DNA from: Anaerobiospirillum sp. NML120449
Lineage (GTDB): Bacteria > Pseudomonadota > Gammaproteobacteria > Enterobacterales > Succinivibrionaceae
Length of the DNA stretch: 64,000 nt
Direction of reading: 5' to 3'
Assembly (NCBI RefSeq): GCF_023051105.1
Contig: NZ_JALKIL010000003.1
Coordinates: 62,001-126,000 of the forward strand
The notes below the pieces were generated by a model. It had not been told where the DNA came from and did no database searches. It saw only the letters and a program-made list of their open reading frames with translations. Positions 19,601 to 27,669 of the stretch are shown one piece after another; position 1 is the stretch's first letter; each line of letters opens with the position of its first letter. The position numbers and the translations under genes were made by a program.

Positions 19601-22600
19601 AGCCTGCGTCTGGGACGCGGATCTGACAACCAGTCAGGCGATGCCATCACAGGTGCAGCCGCTCAGGGCACCGGCCTTACCTCAGGCACTGCCGCTACTA
19701 CAGCTGAAGCTGAGCGCATTGCTGCTATTGCCGACAACGCCCTCAATCTTTCCGATGATGCCGCCACTCAGGCCGGCAAGGCTGACCAGACCGGCAGCCA
19801 GTCCGACCTGAATGACAGCATGCAGGCTGCCACCGCCTCCATGTCCGATGCCTTCCAGGCCGCAGCCCAGGCCCCGGAGACTGCCCCTGCAGCTGACGCT
19901 GCAGCTGCATCCCAGGCTCCTGCAGACGCCCAGTCTGCAGAGGCTCAGACTGCCTACACCCAGCCTGCCGACGTGGCCACTGTCATCACCGATAGCGAGC
20001 CGGCCCCGGCAGACAGTACCGCCCAGTCAGACGACCAGCAGGCCGACAATGATGCTCAGCCTGCCATGGACATTGGTGTGGCCGATGAAATCCAGCCTCA
20101 GGCCGACGAAGCCCAGCCTGAGGCCGCCGCAGCTGACGCAGCCGCCCCGGACGCCGATGCCGATGCAGCAGCTGCTGACGCAGCTGACGCCGAGGCTGAG
20201 GACAAGGCCGATGCTGCTGCACAGGCAGCTGACTCTGCAGCCGATTCTGATGTAATGGGCAATGAGGTCAGCTCTGAGCAGGTTGCCAGCATGCTGGCTT
20301 CCTCCATTAACGAGAAGATCAATTCCAACACTCTTGCCTCCATTGATGAGCCAAGTTCTTATCAGCACAACGATTTACCGCTCAACAACGGTGTCTACGC
20401 CACTGACATTGACCGCGACCAGATGGGCAGCCTGCTCACCCCTGAAGGTGAGGCTGCAATCATTTCCTCTGGTCAAAGCGCCCAGTCAGGAGAGCCACCT
20501 GCACAGGACAATGACCGCACTGCTGACAATGATGCCAGTGACGCCGCCAGCCTGCATCTGCGCGATGAATCCGGCTCACAGCTGAGCTCAGAACCTGCCC
20601 TGTCCGCTGACTACCAGCCACAGGCTGATGCCATTGAAGCCCAGGATGCCCCTGAGACCAGCGACAGCCGTGATACCAGAGACAGCCCTGACTCCATGGC
20701 TGCCGAGCACAAGGCACATGACAGGCCAGGTGCTGCCGCCGCTTATGATGCAGCCTTCCTCGAGGCCGCCACAGGCATACCTGCAGCCCCTTACAGCCCT
20801 GCACAGTCTTATACACAGACAGTTCAGGATAATGAAGCTCAGGCACCAGAGAGCGCCTCAGCCCCGGCCGCAGACGCCGCTGTAGCCGCAGCTGATGAAG
20901 TTGACGCCCCGGCCACATCCGCCGCTGCAGCCGATGAAGCTGCTGCCGGCGCTGCTGAGCAGTCCAGCCTTGCATTGTCAGTGCTGGGTAATCCTGAAAG
21001 CGGCACAGCAACATCCGAGGGTGCAGCTGCCTTAAGCCGCAGCTCACCGGCCCACGACCAGCTGCAGGTACGTCCATCTCCAGCTGCCGAACATTTACGC
21101 CCAGCCCGTCATGACGATGTGGCACCGGCTCTTGCTGACGGTATGACCAATCCTCTGGCCGAGCAGACTCCTGAATTTGCCGCCAATCCTCTGGCCGGTG
21201 AGGAAAGCACCGCCACAGCAGCTGTGCCTGCTCAGGATGGCGCCATGGCAGATAATGCTGCAGCTGCCCCAGCCACCACAGTGGCCCAGGCAGCCGATTC
21301 AGCTGCTGCCGCCGGCACTGCCCCACAGGCTAAGACTGAGCCTGAGGCTGAGCCTGAGGCTGCTGCCTCCGCTGCTGCAGCTGATTCAGCTGCAGTCGCT
21401 GCTGAGCACAGTGCAGATGCTTCAAATTCCAGCACCAGGGCCGCAAGCGTCTCTGGCAAGGCCGGTGAAAAGCGTGCTGACAAGGATGCCAGGGCCAACA
21501 AATCTGCCGATGCGGCCAGAACTGAAGCTGACAGCAAGGGTAAGGACACAAGCAAGTCTCAGAAGGCCGGTCAGTCTGAAAAGGCCCGTCGCAAGCTCGA
21601 AGAAATCACCATGCGCCTTGCTGCCCGTGCCTCAGGCATGGAAGCCTCCGCTCTCAAGGAGCGCATGGACGCCCAGCGCCCTGAAATCAGTGAGCGCCCT
21701 GAAGGTGGTGCCGCTGGTGCTGCCGCAGCCGCCAAAACAGCAGCCGCAGCTGCTGCAGCTGCCAGCGCCGCAGGTGCAGCCGGTGCTGCTGGCGCCGCTG
21801 CAGCAAGCGCTGCAGGGGGTAACGCCTTTAGTCTGCCATCAGACAGTGATGTCACCCGCGCTATTGATACCAGCGTGAACATGATGGCCCGCAATCGCTT
21901 TGTAGTTAGCGAAGACCCTCATAACACCCGTGATCCTGAGGAAGTCTTTGCCGAGGCTGAAGCCGAGGCAGCTGCTCTGCGTGCTGAGGTTGAGGAGCGC
22001 CGTAAGCGCATTACCGAGGCCATGGCCCGCGAAGATGAGCAGCGCAGCCAGAGCTCAGACGCCGCCACTGCCAGTGCCAGTGAGGACGCTGGTGCCGCTG
22101 TTGAGGCAGCTGCTGCAGACAGCACAGCCAGCAACGCTGCTGCCAGCCAGGCTGCAGCGCAGGATCGTCCTGACATTGCAGCTCTCAATCAGCTTATTGA
22201 AAATGCCCGTGAGCAGGCCGCCGAAGAAAGCGCCGCTGCAGCTGCTGCCACAGCCGCTGCTGAGGAGAAAGCTAACCGTGCCATGGCTGAGGCTGAGGCA
22301 GCACGTGAGGCCAGACGCCTTGTCAGAGAGGCTGCCGCAGCTGCGCAGGCTGCAGCTGCAGCTGCTGAGCCGGTTACTGCTGTTGCCCAGCCGGTGGCTG
22401 AGACTGTGGTGGCTGAGGCTGAAACTGTGGCCGATGCTGAGGCTGTGGTGGTTGATGCTGCCCAGATTCACAATGAGCACAGATTCTGGGAGAAGAGTGC
22501 TGCTGATGCCAAGGTACAGGAGCAGGTCAGCCCGGCCCCTGAATTTGGTTCAGACACTGGCACCGGTCAGAACGTGCTGGTCTTTGACAAACTGCAGACC

Positions 22601-24217
22601 AAGGCTGCGCTGCGCAACTCTGTTGATGTGGAGCCTCTTGATGATGCTACCCGCCGCGAGCTTGACGGTCTGCGCCGCGTAGGCACCGAAGAGGCCATTG
22701 CCCAGCTGCTTTATGCTGATGAGGACTTCTCTGATGATGCCGATGAGCGCATAAATCAGAGCCGTCAGCATGGTGATGATAATGCCCTTGAAACCCTGAC
22801 TATTGAGGCCACAGATGTGACCCCGGATCAGGACCAGGAGCCTCTGTCAGAAGAGGATGCCGAGCGTCAGGCCCGCCGTGCCGCTCTGCGCCGTGCCATG
22901 TATGGCGACGACTCAGCCGACAGTGGCAGCCGCCGCAAGGGCACCTATATTGACCTTGATAACTTTGGTGTAGCCAAGAATATCGACCCTGATGCTGTAG
23001 AGCAGGGCTATACCACTACCAGCACTGCCATGAAGGAGCCCGAGCCGGTACTGGCCACCAGCATTGGTACCGTCGCCGCCCCGGCTCAGAATCCGTCCAC
23101 CACCCGTGTAGTAGGACGCTCCACCTCTCTGCCTATGGCTGAGCCAAAGAGCGATACTTTCAAGAATTCCACCTACACTCAGGAGCCAATGGAGACTGTA
23201 GCCTCATCAAATCCAGGTGTACGTATTCTGCGCACTCCAAATGCCAACCTGCGTCGCGCTCAGCGCGTTCAGTCTCAGGACAAGACTGGCAGCAGTGATC
23301 AGGAGTTCAGCCTCTCTGATGACGGTAATGCTCTGATTTCCAAGCGCAAAGGTGCTCAGCCGGAGGCTGCCACAGCCGCTTCACGCCCTGAGCCGGCATC
23401 ACCAACAGCTATTGAGGGATCAGTAGCTGACCTGGCCCGCTCTGCGGAAAACTCTCTGCGTGTGCAGCGCAAGAAAGTTCAGGAAGATGCCAGTGTCGCT
23501 CCTACCATGGTGGTAGGAGCCACGCGCAAGGAGAACAAGGCAGAAGCTCCGGCCCGTCCGGAACCGGCCTCTCCTACTGCTATCGAAGGCTCTACCGAGG
23601 TACTGGCCCGCTCAGCTGAAAACTCCCTGCGCAATCAGCTCAAGAAAGTGCAGGAAGATGACAGCGTAGCCCCTACCATGGTGGTAGGTGCCCAGCGCAA
23701 GGAAAAGAAGGACGATGCCCCACAGCCGGCCTCTCCTACCGCTATTGAGGGATCTGTAGCCGCTCTGGAGCGCTCAGCTGAAAACTCCCTGCGCGTTCAG
23801 CGCAAGAAGGCTCAGGAAGATGCCAGCGTCGCACCTACCATGGTGGTCGGTGCCCCACGCAAAGATAACAAGGCAGCTGCTCCGGCCCGTCCGGAACCGG
23901 CCTCTCCTACTGCTATCGAGGGCTCTACCGAGGAGCTGGCTCGCTCAGCTGAAAACTCCCTGCGCAATCAGCTCAAGAAAGTGCAGGAAGATGACAGCGT
24001 AGCTCCTACCATGGTGGTGGCTGCTCCCAAGAAGGATAAAAAGTCAGCCCCTTCCAGAGACAGGTCCGATGAGGGCAAGCCTGTAGCACCTACTGCCATT
24101 GCCGGCTCCACTGAAGACCTGGCCCGCTCAGCTGAAAACTCACTGCGCAACCAGCTCAAAAAGGTCCAGGAGGACACCAGCGTCCCTCAGACCATTGTGG
24201 TCCGCTCCCCTAAATAA
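16658..24217 (+). CDS. Giant 2519-aa protein: degenerate M20/RocB-like domain plus low-complexity tail
   Basis: Residues 1 to ~550 resemble RocB-type M20 metallopeptidases: LTRWLVSIPSV, SEFPYFKKNSENLTL, YGALKGF, FGLGVLQSKCATGS, INARPNFP, IYTGNYGKVEPSFYIIG and LIRQLELNPDI follow the RocB order. The metal-site signatures are altered: the H-x-D motif reads D86-T-D88, the bridging Asp of the GVLDMKSG motif is Q140, and the DEE motif is S172-E173-S174. Normal zinc catalysis is therefore doubtful. Residues ~560-2240 are Ala/Ser/Gln/Asp/Glu-rich and probably disordered or locally helical, with no recognisable domain. The last ~275 residues are five repeats of about 57 aa. No signal peptide or membrane segment is evident, so it is probably cytoplasmic. 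ATG 16658 has no good ribosome binding site; an in-frame stop before it supports this start. Function unknown; a scaffold role is only a guess. Confidence 0.75.
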   Translation: MLSNTNLSKEAATLTRWLVSIPSVAHAKGPALICKAIYDGLSEFPYFKKNSENLTLISHGESGKSSVVALVRAMDTVDDTIVLLCDTDTSSPYHYGALKGFSTNCDELRNRLSTMDDITDPVIRAGIENDELLFGLGVLQSKCATGSMLVALKELSDNQVRLNVNVLFICTSESAISHRGIKKCIPYLEELTERERLHLKLAINARPNFPLHRNDRDLHIYTGNYGKVEPSFYIIGNSTSAFRPFSGFSASIIASELIRQLELNPDIIRALNNTPLVPTFDSLRVKEFGKDYSPDGMQVSFSLPIVNVDLGDLLALLKKAAAAAIEHAAELVDQRESAYAELNGEVFVPMSQDAEVVSFSDLLERASHNFNGNLQKALQGMVQKCRSEGLSLHQASITIIERLNELAKLPRPSVVVYFTDNFLPPQGLSASLSQDRELFMMLDGLISRFASVSKITPTLAMHYAPGEACLLRPVNLNSSLTTLARECPVGIENLHGLNVPAITLGIKGDHLSLLTEHVDKRMFEYLPSLIVNIVEAVTASPEASLGYVTPASAEGAFAALAGPAAAAVSEGTSVNNMDPDGPDRLTLTLEQLSERAEALSSETVSQVQEIRQEHNEDGSFYTQIARGTLEPQSLSAFLKPDGSPLPGAELRLAQRLSGPARPRPEGQEGNNIDSGYGYTTAEAANAAQAEAAAAARSSRTAAEAAARASEEPLSARPISVSTAGQGDDSQSAIDALTIQNLEDSESSRKDQEAAQAKEQRELARSSDIQDAIARSINEKSADGSTSSASAGAMSDDERSRQELADLLKPTQVEVMAADERDPLSGIKKLFNRDQSRQSDGEPASPGLAPVSQAPEGEVMPWEAQASQTAPSGLSGQQGQSGQPGLQDQSVQPGLPDAASTGATGTVISLDDNAAPVDLSSQSSELDITPAGSTADRDSQDAQGTVMSSDGAEPLPELSQPAAAAPVEEGKGALKLVSSFFKSLRLGRGSDNQSGDAITGAAAQGTGLTSGTAATTAEAERIAAIADNALNLSDDAATQAGKADQTGSQSDLNDSMQAATASMSDAFQAAAQAPETAPAADAAAASQAPADAQSAEAQTAYTQPADVATVITDSEPAPADSTAQSDDQQADNDAQPAMDIGVADEIQPQADEAQPEAAAADAAAPDADADAAAADAADAEAEDKADAAAQAADSAADSDVMGNEVSSEQVASMLASSINEKINSNTLASIDEPSSYQHNDLPLNNGVYATDIDRDQMGSLLTPEGEAAIISSGQSAQSGEPPAQDNDRTADNDASDAASLHLRDESGSQLSSEPALSADYQPQADAIEAQDAPETSDSRDTRDSPDSMAAEHKAHDRPGAAAAYDAAFLEAATGIPAAPYSPAQSYTQTVQDNEAQAPESASAPAADAAVAAADEVDAPATSAAAADEAAAGAAEQSSLALSVLGNPESGTATSEGAAALSRSSPAHDQLQVRPSPAAEHLRPARHDDVAPALADGMTNPLAEQTPEFAANPLAGEESTATAAVPAQDGAMADNAAAAPATTVAQAADSAAAAGTAPQAKTEPEAEPEAAASAAAADSAAVAAEHSADASNSSTRAASVSGKAGEKRADKDARANKSADAARTEADSKGKDTSKSQKAGQSEKARRKLEEITMRLAARASGMEASALKERMDAQRPEISERPEGGAAGAAAAAKTAAAAAAAASAAGAAGAAGAAAASAAGGNAFSLPSDSDVTRAIDTSVNMMARNRFVVSEDPHNTRDPEEVFAEAEAEAAALRAEVEERRKRITEAMAREDEQRSQSSDAATASASEDAGAAVEAAAADSTASNAAASQAAAQDRPDIAALNQLIENAREQAAEESAAAAAATAAAEEKANRAMAEAEAAREARRLVREAAAAAQAAAAAAEPVTAVAQPVAETVVAEAETVADAEAVVVDAAQIHNEHRFWEKSAADAKVQEQVSPAPEFGSDTGTGQNVLVFDKLQTKAALRNSVDVEPLDDATRRELDGLRRVGTEEAIAQLLYADEDFSDDADERINQSRQHGDDNALETLTIEATDVTPDQDQEPLSEEDAERQARRAALRRAMYGDDSADSGSRRKGTYIDLDNFGVAKNIDPDAVEQGYTTTSTAMKEPEPVLATSIGTVAAPAQNPSTTRVVGRSTSLPMAEPKSDTFKNSTYTQEPMETVASSNPGVRILRTPNANLRRAQRVQSQDKTGSSDQEFSLSDDGNALISKRKGAQPEAATAASRPEPASPTAIEGSVADLARSAENSLRVQRKKVQEDASVAPTMVVGATRKENKAEAPARPEPASPTAIEGSTEVLARSAENSLRNQLKKVQEDDSVAPTMVVGAQRKEKKDDAPQPASPTAIEGSVAALERSAENSLRVQRKKAQEDASVAPTMVVGAPRKDNKAAAPARPEPASPTAIEGSTEELARSAENSLRNQLKKVQEDDSVAPTMVVAAPKKDKKSAPSRDRSDEGKPVAPTAIAGSTEDLARSAENSLRNQLKKVQEDTSVPQTIVVRSPK
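23399..24214 (+). repeat. Five C-terminal protein repeats (54-62 aa each)
   Basis: Repeats start at 23399, 23570, 23732, 23903 and 24089 (approximate for the last). Each reads SPTAIEGS, then LARSAENSLR, then KKVQED and SVAPTMVV, followed by a basic linker of varying length. Repeats 1 and 3 share one version (RVQRKK, DAS) and 2, 4 and 5 another (RNQLKK, D/T-S), so the array grew partly by copying two-repeat blocks. The last repeat ends the protein (SVPQTIVVRSPK). Confidence 0.9.
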
Positions 24218-24357
24218 CAGGAAAGCCGCTGTCAAAGCCGCTGTCAAAGCTGCTGCCACTGCAGCTGCACTGGCAGCTGCTGCAGCGGCAGCCGCAGGCT
24301 GAGATTCAGCCCAGACGGCCACATTGGCCTGACAATTTAAATATTTCAATATATACA

Positions 24358-24392
24358 GATAAAAAGAGACCCGCTGTTTGCGGGTCTTTTTG
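24358..24392. terminator. Bidirectional terminator between convergent giant genes
   Basis: GACCCGC (24368-24374), loop TGTTT, GCGGGTC (24380-24386), with AAAAA before and TTTTT after. It can serve the plus-strand RocB-like gene and the minus-strand helicase/PIN unit, whose stop is at 24490. Confidence 0.9.
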
Positions 24393-24489
24393 TTGATGCC
24401 AGGCCTGAAGCAGATCGCAAGGCCCGGAGGGTCGCCATGCCCGCCCACAGGCCAGGCTGCAGTTGCAGACTGACTGAGGGCGGCAGGTG

Positions 24490-27400
24490 CTATAAGGATT
24501 TGGTCGGGATACCCAGCATCTGAGCACGGCTGCTTAAAATGCGGTCAGCTGTGTACAGAACAATGTCATTGAGCTTGTAATGTAAAGCTGTTGCCAGTAT
24601 CAGATCATCGCCACTGGTACGATCCTTTCCAAAAGAGTTTAGATAGTCACGACAGTTTTGTGGAGCAGCTACAGCTGAGCGCTTGAGATCAAGCTCCTCA
24701 AGAGCGGTCACGGCCTTACGCACGGCATGACCAAGCTGAGCATTGCCGCCATTACTGCCGTTGCGGCTGTCAAACTTCTTGCGATCAAGCTCACGCAGCA
24801 CCACCTCAGGAACCACAATGGTGAAGTCCTTCTTGAGCAGAGCAAGTCTGTCGCTGTTGTCTATCAGGTAATTGGTATCGACAATGGCAAAGCGCTCACC
24901 GGCATGATAAGGCTCAAAGTATTCATTGAGCTTTTGCATCAGCGTACTGATGCGGCCGGTCAGACTGTTAAGACCTGTTGAGTCAATTCCGCTGCAGTCC
25001 TTACGGAATGTGTTAAGCACAGCAGTCCAGGACAGAATGGCACGGGACAGTTCAGGTCCAACCAGCTTAGGATCAGGCTGCTCACCCTCGCAGGCATTGC
25101 TGATCATGTTGAAGTAACGCTGCACTTCTTCAAACTCGCTGATACGCAGACGCAGCATAATATGCTCGAGCATATTGGCTGTTATGACATCAGTGCTGAT
25201 ACCTGAATAAACAGCACTTAGCGAGTTGTCAGGGTCCATCATGCCCACACTGCCACGTCCGGCACCGCCAGGCAGCTCAAGCGATGAACGGCGGCGGTTG
25301 CCCTGTTCAGCCCGATCCTGAGCAATGACCCTGTCCAGGTTCTCCTTATTGACCTTTGATGTGCTCCTGAGCACCTGATCCGGGCTTTGCTGACGGAATG
25401 CCAGGTCAAACAGAGCCTGACCCAGCCAGCTGGCAACCTGACTTATGGAAATGACAGTTTTCTGCATGGTGCTGTCGTTGAGAGTCTGCTCGGCAACACG
25501 GCTTTCAAATTGGCTAAGGGCACTTCCGGCTGCTGCCTCAGGCTCATAAGTGCTGTCACTTAAAGCCAGCATGGCGGCCAGCTCATGCCAGGTGCTGGCC
25601 GGAGTGGCTGCCTTAATCCATGAGGATCGATCAGTAACATTAACTGAGCAGATCTTCATTACTCTGAGCAGCTCAACCAGATAAAGCTGTGACCAGCCCT
25701 TTAACCATGAGCTGATATCAACAGAGCTGCTCTGGGCCAGCCATACCACAACAGCAGGACCTGGGCGGTCAAATGGAGCCATGGAACTTAAGGACGGCCC
25801 CTTGTGGATCACGGCCTCAACCATGGGAAGATTGATGCAGTCATCGCCCATAATGGCCTGTATTGAGCTGCTGACCAGAGCGCAGTAATCAGAGCTTTCA
25901 AGTCCGGTATAAAACACCTGAGTGTCATTGCCAGGCAAAGACAGGGCACTGTTGGGCAGATGCATTACCAGAGAGCTGTCCACACAGGCCTCTTTAACTG
26001 TATTGTCAATCACAATACACAGCGATCCGGCTGCAGCTTCGACTTCACTGAGGCTGGCAGGAACAGCACGCTCCTCTCCCTCACAGACTTCAGCTGAACG
26101 CGGGGTCACCTTCTTGCGGGCAATCATTATCTGAGTGCTTTGAGACGGCAGACTGATTACAGCCTTACGGCCTGCAAGTACTCGCGACAGGGCAGAGGTT
26201 TTATGTCCCATAATGAGCTGGCGCAGACCGTCGACAGGATCTGGCAGACGGAAGAGATCCTTTACCTGAGCGGTTTTCAGATCATATTTGCGGGTAAAGA
26301 AGCTGATATCAGCCGGAGTTGTCTTACCGCCTTTACGCACCCTTGCAGCCAGAGCCTCAAATCTCTCCATATCACGGGCTATGTTTTTGCTCTGTCGTGC
26401 ACTTGATGATGCCGGAACAGCCACCATGGCGTCCGGCACCATACGCTGCATCAGTGGACGGGTAATCAGGCTGAATACAGTGCTGCTGTCAGTGCGTTCA
26501 AGCCAGGCACTGAGATCAGGATCGGTGCTGACTACACTCAGTCTGTTGTCCTGATCAAGTGAAAGCTCGAAAGACATGATCTGAGGCTCAACCCTGATAT
26601 CATTTTGCACGCTGCACTTAATGCCGTCATTTTCCAGCATGACACTGTCAGTAAACCACTCCATATGTGGCAGTTCGTGATGGCCAAGTTCCTTAAGACG
26701 TCTGTCGCCTGGCATTACCAGATTGCGCAGCGCCTCCTGTCCCTTGTCATCTAACAGAGTACGGGCCTGCTCTGCATAAGAGGCCTGATCGGCAATTATC
26801 TCAGGCTCATCTTCAGCACTGTCCTCATCTTCAGGAAGTGCAGCCTCACCACGGGCCCATGAAGAAGCAGCATTACTCTCCCATGCAGGCAGAGAGCTGT
26901 TTTTGCTCCCGCCATCCTCGTCTCTGCCCGAACCGTGGCCTTCATCTTCACCGTCATTAAAAGAAAGAGCGCGGGCAAGGCCATACCAGTTCACTACGGC
27001 CAGACCGTCACCGACGGAGCCTGGCTGAGCAAACTGAGCCATACGGGCGGCGGTCACGCTGTCTGCATGAGCAGCAGCACGCTGCAACAGCGCCATGGTG
27101 ACATTGTGCGAACACAGATCATCCTCAAGCGGATGATAGAAGAAAGTATTATCAGCACGGGTAAGCATGCCCGGAACCAGCTTGTCCTTAAAGAAATCCT
27201 GGCCCTTAGGGGTAATGCTCAGACTGCCCACGGTAATGGCCTGCAGATCAAGAGCTGCAGCATTAACAGCAGATCCTTCTCCGGCCTCCAGATCACGGCG
27301 CCCGTCATCATCACTGACGCCACTGCCGTCAGTGCCGCCACTTCCAGCCTCACTGGCAGCTGCACTGCCAGCAGCGCGGCTGCTGCCTGCAGCAGCTGTG

Positions 27401-27654
27401 CCCCTGTCGTCAATGGTCAGCAGGCCGGCAGAGAGCAGGGCGCTCAAAGAGCTGCGAATGAAGACAGGCTCAATTTTAAAGACCTCGCATATGGCACTGA
27501 GCGAAGCATTGCCCAGATCATGGTGACGCAGTGGCAGGCTTAAGAGCAGCTCATCAAAAACGGTGGCGTAACGTACCTCACGATAGTAATAGGAGACACG
27601 TAACGGATTGAGCGGACAGCAAAGCTGAGCCTTGACAAGACTTACAGTACTCAC
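24490..27654 (-). CDS. 1054-aa protein with C-terminal PIN-domain nuclease
   Basis: The C-terminal ~135 residues are a full PIN domain, a Mg2+-dependent nuclease fold that usually cuts RNA. FAIVDTNYLID supplies D926, VLRELD supplies E955, SGDDLILATAL supplies D1016/D1017 and LYTADRIL supplies D1037, so the acidic site is complete. Residues ~30-80 (ATVFDELLLSLPLRHHDL, then ICEVFKIEPVFIRSSLSALLSAGLLTID) look like a winged-helix fold. Between them are ~800 residues I cannot assign, with an Ala/Gly/Asp-rich stretch near 90-125 and an acidic one near 230-290. The start is GTG 27654, preceded by AGGAGAAGG that overlaps the stop of the helicase gene. Only 15 nt separate the two, so they are almost certainly co-transcribed and probably act together: the helicase remodelling nucleic acid, this protein cutting it. 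That pairing is inferred. Confidence 0.82.
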   Translation of the reverse strand: MSTVSLVKAQLCCPLNPLRVSYYYREVRYATVFDELLLSLPLRHHDLGNASLSAICEVFKIEPVFIRSSLSALLSAGLLTIDDRGTAAAGSSRAAGSAAASEAGSGGTDGSGVSDDDGRRDLEAGEGSAVNAAALDLQAITVGSLSITPKGQDFFKDKLVPGMLTRADNTFFYHPLEDDLCSHNVTMALLQRAAAHADSVTAARMAQFAQPGSVGDGLAVVNWYGLARALSFNDGEDEGHGSGRDEDGGSKNSSLPAWESNAASSWARGEAALPEDEDSAEDEPEIIADQASYAEQARTLLDDKGQEALRNLVMPGDRRLKELGHHELPHMEWFTDSVMLENDGIKCSVQNDIRVEPQIMSFELSLDQDNRLSVVSTDPDLSAWLERTDSSTVFSLITRPLMQRMVPDAMVAVPASSSARQSKNIARDMERFEALAARVRKGGKTTPADISFFTRKYDLKTAQVKDLFRLPDPVDGLRQLIMGHKTSALSRVLAGRKAVISLPSQSTQIMIARKKVTPRSAEVCEGEERAVPASLSEVEAAAGSLCIVIDNTVKEACVDSSLVMHLPNSALSLPGNDTQVFYTGLESSDYCALVSSSIQAIMGDDCINLPMVEAVIHKGPSLSSMAPFDRPGPAVVVWLAQSSSVDISSWLKGWSQLYLVELLRVMKICSVNVTDRSSWIKAATPASTWHELAAMLALSDSTYEPEAAAGSALSQFESRVAEQTLNDSTMQKTVISISQVASWLGQALFDLAFRQQSPDQVLRSTSKVNKENLDRVIAQDRAEQGNRRRSSLELPGGAGRGSVGMMDPDNSLSAVYSGISTDVITANMLEHIMLRLRISEFEEVQRYFNMISNACEGEQPDPKLVGPELSRAILSWTAVLNTFRKDCSGIDSTGLNSLTGRISTLMQKLNEYFEPYHAGERFAIVDTNYLIDNSDRLALLKKDFTIVVPEVVLRELDRKKFDSRNGSNGGNAQLGHAVRKAVTALEELDLKRSAVAAPQNCRDYLNSFGKDRTSGDDLILATALHYKLNDIVLYTADRILSSRAQMLGIPTKSL

Positions 27655-27669
27655 GTTTACCTTCTCCTG

